Below are positions 31,901-64,000 of a stretch of DNA of 64,000 nucleotides, in pieces. Both the position numbers and the translations under genes were made by a program. Positions within the stretch are counted from its first letter, which is position 1. The number at the start of each line of letters is the position of its first letter. Source of the stretch: Paragorgia papillata (Eukaryota > Cnidaria > Anthozoa > Scleralcyonacea > Coralliidae); assembly GCA_035771165.1 (NCBI GenBank), contig JAWNZC010000319.1, forward strand, positions 177,501 to 241,500, read 5' to 3'. The notes beneath the pieces were generated by a model, which saw only the letters and a list, made by a program, of their open reading frames with translations, ran no database searches and was not told the DNA's origin.

Positions 31901-33347
31901 TATTGCAAAGTTTTACGAATCCCTCAAAAAAGCAATTCCGAAGGAAACAGCAAGTCATGACGCAATGCTGATCTGTGCAAGAGCTGCGTTGCAACAAAAC
32001 GTCAGCGTGGATGAATTATCCGAGCTAGTAGAACTATGGTGCCACAAATACTCAAAATCCGTATGGGCTCACCTGTTCAAATACATGATTCATTTTCCAG
32101 TGACAAATCTTAAAGCAAATGTTCCAATCGTAAAGGCCTCAGTTGAAGTTTGTAAAAGTCCCTCGCGACCGGGCCTCCGAAAGTCGGGTACAGAATATTT
32201 TCTTGGCAAAGGCGTTGGATTGCATTCGATAATTCCCGAACACGAAGTCTCCAGAAGTATGGACCAAAAGACCGAATTCTGGCGTAGCAGAGACGTTTTT
32301 GAGAAACTCGAACGACTTTGCGGACAAAAGATTTTGGACAGAAAGGGTGTGTTGACGTATAAAGGAATCGAAATCGTGTTTGACAACAAGAGGTATCCGA
32401 AGGAAAGCAGGGATAACCTATGGTTTTGTCTCGGGTTTACCGTCAATGGTCCTTACGCCTACGATCCGATAGAAGAAGACGTGTACAAAGAGATACAGAG
32501 AAGATTCTCTGATGAACCTGAACCTTCTCCAGATCCCATGCAAGCAAAGAAAATACTGACCTGCAAAGAACCGTCCCAGCCTTCAGCAAGTGCATGGGCA
32601 GTGCCTTCTCCAGATCCCATGCAAGCAAAGAAAATACTGACCCGCAAAGAACCGTCCCAGCCTTCAGCAAGTGCATGGGCAGTGCCTTCTCGAGAAGTAA
32701 CCCAAACAACAAAGAAAATAATGACCCGCAAAGAACCGTCCCAGCCTTCAGCAAGTGCACGGGCGGCGCCTTCTCGAGCAGGAACCCAAGAAAAGAAAAT
32801 ACTGACCCGCAACGACCAAGTGGAGGACAACGCAACATCGCAGACTATTCCTGCCAACCAAGCAACAGGAACCAATCCGTCCAAACTTCAAACCAAAACC
32901 ACGGACCAGACTAAAGCCAACGAGGCAAAAATCAGAAGCAATGTATCGCCAAAGCGACCAAAAGATTTTACCGGCACCAGAACCGAAATCGATTGGAAAA
33001 GTAACCCGAAGTTGACCATTACAAAACGTATGGAGGGGTCACATGAGAAGACGTTTATTCCCATACAGATTGATAGCGAGGGTCGAGTTCATCATGGAGC
33101 GTATGTTAAGCGAGCGCCAAAGTCGTCTGAGTGCCGGACACATACCAAAGAACCTGTCCCTAAAACCTGCCCCTTTGCTCATTCCTGGAAGGGTGATCAT
33201 AGCCTACAAACGGTTTGTCTTCTGTGTACCAGCAAGAAAAAACAAAGCTGCGATAAAATAAATCAACACAAAAAACACAACCAAAACCTTGGCGTATATT
33301 TAAACAAGAAAGCAGAAACATGGAATCCATTAACAGATAGCGAGTAG
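19116..33347 (+). CDS. SAMD9/SAMD9L-like protein, complete nine-exon gene (gene-level entry)
   Basis: Exons: 19116-19256, 22658-22711, 22904-22967, 23468-23698, 23993-24328, 26369-26911, 28455-28616, 28793-28834 and 28939-33347. All junctions are in phase and total 1,993 codons plus stop. The start ATG has a strong context (A at -3, G at +4). Domain order is SAM (about 24-85), an acidic/Ser-rich linker, AlbA_2 (about 296-450), a SIR2-like region, a P-loop NTPase (about 850-1000), helical TPR-like repeats and an OB-like end (about 1640-1690). That is the SAMD9 architecture. In vertebrates these proteins are interferon-linked antiviral and growth-restricting cytoplasmic effectors; in this animal the role is inferred by homology. 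The C-terminal extension of roughly 300 residues is not part of the vertebrate protein as I know it. Introns are loaded with transposons, including an intact Tc1. The gene ends tail-to-tail with the ferlin. Confidence 0.85.
19525..19722. repeat. Foldback repeat in SAMD9-like intron 1
   Basis: TAGAAAACATTTTTTCTGTG ... GAGTTATAGAAACACTTGTG is repeated inverted at the right (CACTCGTGTTTCTATAACTC ... GAAAATGTTTTCTA) around a short centre. A partial relative of the same text lies just upstream (about 19355-19380). An analogous hairpin with different sequence is at 43140-43330. Confidence 0.7.
20417..20546. mobile_element. Short pogo/Tigger-like MITE
   Basis: CAGTGCGGGAACCTCGTTAA at the left and TTAACGAGGTTCCACTG at the right are inverted, with a further GTCGTATTAAC block inside. 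Both sides are flanked by TACG. The CAGTG-GAACCTCGTTAA terminus is the style of pogo/Tigger-group ends. Non-coding, about 130 bp. Confidence 0.7.
20677..22404 (-). mobile_element. Complete Tc1/mariner transposon with TA duplication
   Basis: The terminal repeats CAGGGGGTGGACAAAAAAAA and inverse are flanked by TA at both ends. Inverted similarity continues about 45 bp with only one or two differences, through GTGGCCCCCCAC and AAAATATGGTTT. The element is 1,728 bp and carries one intact transposase. It sits in intron 1 of the SAMD9-like gene, antisense to it. Near-identical ends and an open frame point to recent insertion. Confidence 0.95.
20975..22015 (-). CDS. Tc1/mariner transposase, DD34E, apparently intact
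   Basis: A 346-residue uninterrupted frame starts at the ATG at 22013-22015. An N-terminal helix-turn-helix (residues about 20-55, KAGVSARQIAKKINLSYSAA) is followed by a GRPR-like linker (GSGRKRKTT) and a second DNA-binding region. The catalytic core shows VVWSDESPF (first Asp), FQHDNDPKHTS (second Asp) and NPIENLWAELN (Glu). I count 34 residues between the second Asp and the Glu, the DD34E spacing of Tc1. Length fits the family (about 340). No stops or frameshifts are visible, so it could be active; it would cut and paste the element at TA sites. Confidence 0.95.
   Translation of the reverse strand: MERKTTKEIQTERAQKKIGRNHEILGMLKAGVSARQIAKKINLSYSAAKKLCAKLKLSGNCGRTPGSGRKRKTTDRSDRFIVKRSKAGTPTKKQLAGELEVQTGVKVSTKTIQRRLNEKDIKWRKKSKKPYVSEKNRLLRLSFAREHIGWRVDEWKRVVWSDESPFCLQNQSAQFVWRTNDEKGHTRSMQGTVKHQKSINVWGCFSWNGVGDLHRVKGIMTGEVYRKILIHNLVPSANQLCPDGFIFQHDNDPKHTSGVVTKYLKNKKINVMQWPPQSPDLNPIENLWAELNRLTEERKPKNEEELFEILKNGWQAITEEYLHKLIESMPSRCKDVIKSKGMQTKY
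22735..22832. repeat. Imperfect (ACCAC/ACACC)n repeat in SAMD9-like intron 2
   Basis: A run of CCACACC and CACAACAC units between exons 2 and 3. Confidence 0.8.
23468..24328 (+). CDS. SAMD9-like exons 4-5: disordered linker
   Basis: Exon 4 (23468-23698) and exon 5 (23993-24328) encode residues about 87-275. Composition is dominated by Glu, Lys, Ser, Thr and Asn (SSSETESHETSGDD, KNETSEKNSQKSSV, DKSEEDPSQTN), with no hydrophobic core, so this is a flexible linker between SAM and AlbA_2. Acceptors TTATATAG and TTTTACCAG and donors TTTAA|GTAAGT and TTTT|GTAAGT are in phase with their neighbours. As a fast-evolving linker it would be missed by domain searches, so its inclusion rests on splice phase. 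Confidence 0.7.
23755..23925. repeat. Imperfect (AACC/AACT)n repeat in SAMD9-like intron 4
   Basis: AACCAACC and AACTATAACT tetranucleotide-type units, imperfect. Confidence 0.8.
24416..24515. repeat. Half-copy of the foldback family at 7165-7400
   Basis: It shares GAAAGTTTTCATGGCGATAA, TTTTGTGGAAACACCACGTA and GCTAAGCTTTCGGCCTGTTG with the left arm at about 7180-7275; the second arm is absent. Confidence 0.8.
24750..26308. mobile_element. Inverted-repeat element carrying a helicase fragment
   Basis: Outer ends CCGCCCGTCAAAACATGTT and its inverse (26290-26308) enclose a second, longer pair: 24859-24973 is the inverse of about 26108-26226 (TTCCCGCCTTCCGCTAAACC, GCGCGGGTAGAGGTGCGGGC and GAAAAACAAAGGCCTGAGGA run inverted on the right). 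The 1.56-kb unit lies in intron 5 of the SAMD9-like gene. It contains the RecQ-like fragment at 25186-25422 and a possible small exon at 25501-25592. No clear target duplication is visible, so the exact ends and superfamily are uncertain. Confidence 0.7.
25186..25422 (+). pseudogene. RecQ-like helicase first exon, frameshifted fragment
   Basis: After an ATG frame (SENQTIEGFFETALLNLLTH) the reading must shift by one base near 25255 to continue FGYESLKPEQTTCIRKLAVD and QDLVAVLPTGFGKSLIYQIL. This contains a Q-motif-like KPEQ and the Walker A PTGFGKS typical of RecQ-type helicases carried by animal transposons or retrogenes. It ends at a donor-like GGCACG|GTGAGG; no further helicase motifs (DEAH box or motifs III-VI) follow within the element. 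It is a captured or decayed 5' fragment, not a working helicase. Confidence 0.7.
26369..26911 (+). CDS. SAMD9-like exon 6: AlbA_2 (Schlafen-type) domain
   Basis: Exon 6 encodes residues about 276-456. It carries EENKEIEFKAFTNE, ICGILNAGGEAGTIYFGIGD and later RYVIEIEIKRDWKFC with VYFCQQW. The pattern E-x-x-EFK, then helix, then (C/F)xxLN-GG-TIYFGIxD is that of AlbA_2 domains, which in SAMD9 and Schlafen proteins bind nucleic acid. Acceptor TTGAATAG and donor ACAA|GTGAGT are in phase. This domain ties the upstream SAM exons to the large downstream exon. Confidence 0.85.
26990..27650. mobile_element. hAT-like MITE with perfect 8-bp target duplication
   Basis: The ends CAGGGCCGTAGC and GCTACGGCCCTG are inverted. 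GACTAACT flanks both sides (26982-26989 and 27651-27658). An 8-bp duplication with CAGGG termini is the hallmark of hAT elements. The interior contains a C-run and a smaller inverted pair (GGTAACCCGATCCCG / CGGGATCGGGTTAC). Non-coding, in intron 6 of the SAMD9-like gene. Confidence 0.9.
27799..28360 (-). mobile_element. 5'-truncated non-LTR retrotransposon (LINE) 3' end
   Basis: On the minus strand a frame at 28295-28068 ends RASRIFNSLPSHLRNVNLSI then SQFKSKLLA and stop. The W/F-NSLP-x-x-LR ... FK-x-x-L pattern closes the reverse transcriptase ORF of many CR1/jockey-like LINEs. About 230 bp of 3' UTR follow, ending in a tail of AATAA/AAAAT units at 27799-27835. Only the last 80 or so codons remain; it is dead. 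Confidence 0.75.
28455..28834 (+). CDS. SAMD9-like exons 7-8
   Basis: Exon 7 (28455-28616) reads TALKRELPDLYKIKKDNWED then TIRTCGSTTTVKNVDIDKQI and EPLSQKYKEWQ. Exon 8 (28793-28834) reads DEANRRQLKRMSSY. Both keep the phase from exon 6 to exon 9. The exon 7 donor is weak (CAAG|GTCCAT); if it is skipped, translation stops after nine more residues at 28645. These exons connect the AlbA_2 domain to the SIR2-like part. Confidence 0.65.
28939..33347 (+). CDS. SAMD9-like exon 9: SIR2-like, P-loop NTPase, helical repeats, OB-like end, novel tail
   Basis: The exon begins after TTTTTAG at 28939 (DAGESIDVQKF). The region to about residue 830 is alpha/beta and matches the SIR2-like part of SAMD9. A Walker A-like YESGSGATTLCRR lies at about residues 860-872; the usual Lys is absent, as in the GxGGTT form I recall for this family. 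Walker B is VLVLLDNFPE (about 915). Helical TPR-like repeats follow. The end GKGVGLHSIIPEHE ... NLWFCLGFTVNGPYAYDP (to about 1691) corresponds to the SAMD9 OB-like terminus. Then come three and a half copies of an 81-84-bp coding repeat (32525-32817; ILTCKEPSQPSASAWAVPSP type), a basic Thr/Lys-rich stretch and a Cys/His cluster (TCPFAHSW ... VCLLCTSKKKQSC, about 1935-1960) that could bind zinc. An ATG at 28896 upstream of the acceptor is not the start. Confidence 0.9.
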
Positions 33348-33350
33348 CGT

Positions 33351-33352
<2 letters not shown>

Positions 33353-33383
<31 letters not shown>

Positions 33384-33462
33384 ACAAAACAAAACAAAAC
33401 AAAACAAAACAAAACAAAACAAAACAAAACAAAACAAAACCAAACCAAACCAAACCAAACCA
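33353..33462. repeat. (AAAAC)n array after the SAMD9-like stop codon
   Basis: About 20 AAAAC units, grading into AAACC units, begin 6 bp after the stop, so they lie in the 3' UTR. Confidence 0.95.
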
Positions 33463-33909
33463 AACAAATGTATGAAATCAACGACTCGATTTTATAGCCT
33501 TATTTTAAAAGAATTGACAGGACCCCGTCGATACCAGTATTTACATTGAAGAGGCTATCCTGAACATTTATTCAGCCATTTGGAAAAAGATGTACATCAT
33601 TTTAAGAACTTACACCGGCCAAAATCAGGCAGATACCTCTCTATAAAGATGCCAATTAAGTTAACATAAGCTTGTATTAAGACTATAGTTTAAACTTTAA
33701 AGCATATAGAAATAAGGTAACTAGTAATGGTGCTTGTAATTGACAGAAGCATGAAAATTGACAGGGATATTTTCAAAATTAGATTAAACTTTAGTGAGAC
33801 GTTTAACAATTCAAAATGGACGAAATCAGAGCAGCTCTTCGGGATGGTACTCTTGCTCAAGAATCCAAATACTCCCTCGAATATTACATTGCTGCTGATT
33901 GGTAGATAC

Positions 33910-34107
33910 AAATTGGAATTGGCCATTTCCCAAAAGAGCTGAAGACTGGTAAAGAGTATTGAGCGCGCTGGTGTTCTTGTGATCGTTTGGAGGGACAGTT
34001 TCATTGTGCTTACGCTACCAAGCATGAAATATGTCCATCCCAAGTACCTTAGCGTTCCTAACCCGTCACCAGTCTTCAACTCTTTTGGGAAATGGCCAGG
34101 CCAATTA
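33910..34107. repeat. Inverted pair in the SAMD9-like/ferlin intergenic region
   Basis: GGCCATTTCCCAAAAGAGCT and GAAGACTGGT at about 33922-33950 recur inverted at 34068-34100 (ACCAGTCTTCAACTCTTTTG ... AAATGGCC). It may be the remains of another foldback element; otherwise 33470-34107 shows nothing. Confidence 0.6.
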
Positions 34108-34598
34108 AAGGGCATATGACTCGAAAGTTAAGTTTGTCTTATTGAAAAGAACATTTAAAATGATAAAATAACATCTTTTGCAGTTTTTGGTTTCCTTGCT
34201 TCGTTTTTGAGATATTCCAGCTTGTTTGATATGCAAATGACACAACTTTCTACGTCACATGTGCATAATGAGTTATCAGAAAAGGTTACATATCTTTGAT
34301 ATTATGAAAACATGGGCTTAACTCAAAGGAAGCATGCGCGTGTTTCTATCCACACCACCAAACTTGTAGAATTCCAAGTGATTTCGTTTCACAATAGCAA
34401 AGATATGTAAGCTTCTCTCGGTAACTCATAATACTCATTATGCACATGTGACGTAGAAAGTTGTGTCATTTGCATATCAAACAAACTGGAATATCTCAAA
34501 AACGAAGCAAGGAAACCAAAAACTGCAAAAGATGTTATTTTAACATTTTAAATGTTCTTTTCAATAAGACAAACTTAATTTTCGAGTCATATGCCCTT
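34108..34598. mobile_element. Long-inverted-repeat MITE with TA flanks (family 2, copy A)
   Basis: AAGGGCATATGACTCGAAAG and its inverse are flanked by TA. The arms include AAACTGCAAAAGATGTTATT, CAAGGAAACCAAAAA and TGACGTAGAAAGTTGTGTCA, present in both orientations. Related to 39928-40407. Confidence 0.85.
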
Positions 34599-34679
34599 TA
34601 AGTTACTGGCTAAAATATACATGTATATATATACTCGATAAATACTGAATGAAATCTTGACAGAAGAAAGTGTAAAAAG

Positions 34680-34800
34680 GTAGAGTGTTGTGTAGACAGC
34701 GCCCGACTCCCACGAGCGGAGATAAGACCCTGGGTACGAGGTTGAGAATAGTTTTGATAACGAAATACCGGCGTTTCGAGCGTAGCCTTTCATCAAACGT
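34680..34800 (-). repeat. Lone diverged unit of the GATGAA...GAAACG satellite family
   Basis: On the minus strand TTGATGAAAGGCTACGCTCG then AAACGCC-GGTATTTCGTTA and TCAAAACTATTCTCA, then TACACAACACTCTAC, in the same order as the array at 175-1346. The central part (CTCGTGGGAGTCGGGCGCTG) is different. Confidence 0.75.
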
Positions 34801-34895
34801 TTTAGAATGGGATAAATAAGCCTGCGCATCTTGATTCTGCTGCTGGAGTTGCCAGGCCTCCGCAAACACATAAGAAACTATTAGTTGTATAAATG

Positions 34896-35076
34896 CTAGC
34901 CTGCGTAGCAGGCGTCCGGTCCTGGGGGAGAGAGTAATTGAGAGGGGCAGCAGAAAGAGACTTGAGAGGCGCCAGTGGAGCGCGCGCGAGCGCTCTACCA
35001 GCACCTCTTAAGCTTCTTTCCGCTGCTCCTCTCAACTACTCTCTCCACCAGAACAGAACGCCTGCTACGCAGGCTC
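34896..35076. mobile_element. Foldback MITE with perfect 8-bp target duplication
   Basis: The ends CTAGCCTGCGTAGCAGGCG and CGCCTGCTACGCAGGCTC are inverted. TATAAATG flanks both sides (34888-34895 and 35077-35084). The inner arms (GAGAGTA / CAGAAAGA / CGCTC boxes) also fold. An 8-bp duplication suggests hAT-type mobilisation. It lies between the convergent SAMD9-like and ferlin genes. Confidence 0.9.
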
Positions 35077-35369
35077 TATAAATGCATAAGAAAACCCACA
35101 GAAAATTTCCCGCAAAATTAACCCGTAAAGTAAAAATCGCAAAATCTACTTACAACCACATAATAAACTATATATACTTCATCGAAGCTTATCCAGCAAG
35201 CTATATTATTATATATAGCTTATTTATTCATAGATATATTCTTTATTCTTACATCTGTGATTCAACTATACTGATATTACATTATTGTATTTACGTGGCA
35301 TCTTAGAGCTTGTATTTATTATATATATCTTATACATAAATGGCTGCCGAGTTAGTATGCACATGTGTT

Positions 35370-36085
35370 GATGGAGAATGGACAGTGGACAGTGAACATA
35401 GGCAGTGGACAATGGACAGTGAACAATGAACAATGGACAATGAATAATGGACAATGGAGAGTAGACAGTGAACAATGGACAGTGGACAATGGACAGTAGA
35501 CAGTGAACAATCGACAGTGAACAGTGAACAATGAACAATGGACAATGAATAATGGGACAATGGGCGATGAACAATGTACAGTGAACAATGGACAGTGGAT
35601 AATGAACAATGGACAATGCAGGACAATGGACAATGCAGGACAATGGACAATGCAGGACAATGGACAATGCAGGACAATGGACAATGGACAATGAACGATG
35701 AACAATAGACAATGAACATTGGACATTGGACAATGGACAATGCATGGACAATGCAGGACAATGGAACAATGGAGGACAATGGACAATACAGGACAATGGA
35801 ACAATGGACAATGGACAATGCATGGACAATGGACAATAAATAATGGACAATGAAATTTGGACAATGAACAATGAAAATAAACAATAGACAATGAACAATG
35901 AACAATGGACGATGAACAATGGACGATGAACAATGGACGATGAACAATGGACGATGGACAATGAACAATCGACAATCAACAATGGACATTGAACAATGAC
36001 CAATAAATAATGACAATAAATAATGGGCAATGAAATTTGGACAATAATCAATGAACTATAAATAATAAACAATGGACAACAAGTT
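35370..36085. repeat. Minisatellite of GGACAATG/AACAATG units beyond the ferlin 3' end
   Basis: About 700 bp of imperfect 6-12-bp units (TGGACAATGGACAATGAACA). Open frames on the minus strand read IVHCPLS repeats and are artefacts. It starts about 155 bp downstream of the ferlin stop codon on the minus strand. Confidence 0.9.
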
Positions 36086-36240
36086 CCCATGCATACCAAT
36101 TTGACAGCCATTTATGCCGAAAATGAGGAAGATCAACAATCAAGTTGGCCAACAACCAACTATATCAATCTTGTTGTTTTTACATACAGAATTCTATTCC
36201 TTCAATAAATTATTACAATTCGATTATTTCCAACCTTAAA

Positions 36241-64000
<27,760 letters not shown>

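Noticed and set aside
33160..33481. Minus-strand frame of FVLFC repeats
   Set aside because: Product of the (AAAAC)n array, antisense to the SAMD9-like 3' end.
35266..36111. 281-codon minus-strand frame of IVHCPLS repeats
   Set aside because: Low-complexity translation of the GGACAATG minisatellite beyond the ferlin stop codon; no start context, splice sites or similarity.

Overview
The window is animal nuclear DNA. Genes are split by GT-AG introns, the two large genes belong to animal-specific families (a ferlin and a SAMD9-type protein), and non-coding DNA is crowded with short inverted-repeat transposons, SINEs and satellites. The gene set and repeat style fit an early-branching animal, most likely an anthozoan cnidarian. 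That assignment is inference; I could not run a search.

Layout. 0.2-3.3 kb: a 120-bp satellite with a hammerhead-ribozyme-like core, then the last three exons of a DUF885 hydrolase-like gene (+). 3.3-9.5 kb: nested inverted-repeat elements, a second satellite and a degenerate tRNA-like sequence. 9.6-10.7 kb: an intact single-exon class A (neuropeptide-type) GPCR (+). 10.8-14.2 kb: more elements. 14.3-15.0 kb: a PH-domain protein (-). 15-19 kb: gene-poor. 19.1-33.3 kb: a complete nine-exon SAMD9-like gene (+, 1,993 codons by my splice model: SAM, disordered linker, AlbA_2, SIR2-like region, P-loop NTPase, helical repeats, OB-like end, novel tail). Its introns hold an intact Tc1 element, a hAT-like element with a perfect 8-bp target duplication, a LINE 3' end and an inverted-repeat element carrying a broken RecQ-like helicase exon. 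36.2-64.0 kb: an otoferlin-type ferlin (-) running off the right edge. I resolved 35 exons, all in consistent phase, from the region before C2C to the C-terminal membrane anchor. SAMD9-like and ferlin are convergent.

Most notable points. (1) The ferlin has two 36-nt, phase 0-0 alternative exons, 67 bp apart, both encoding calcium loop 1 of the same C2 domain (C2E). They look like mutually exclusive exons that would tune a calcium sensor. (2) One 112-bp ferlin intron is almost entirely a tRNA-derived SINE fragment. (3) Two dispersed elements carry perfect, different 9-bp target duplications. (4) The satellites at 0.2-1.3 kb and 5.6-6.2 kb share a CTGATGA/GAAAC core. (5) Many ferlin introns carry a simple-repeat or minisatellite array, and most long open frames there are artefacts of these arrays.

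The genes are not an operon and have no obvious shared pathway. Exon coordinates come from reading splice sites, reading-frame phase and family similarity by eye; transcript data would be needed to confirm them.
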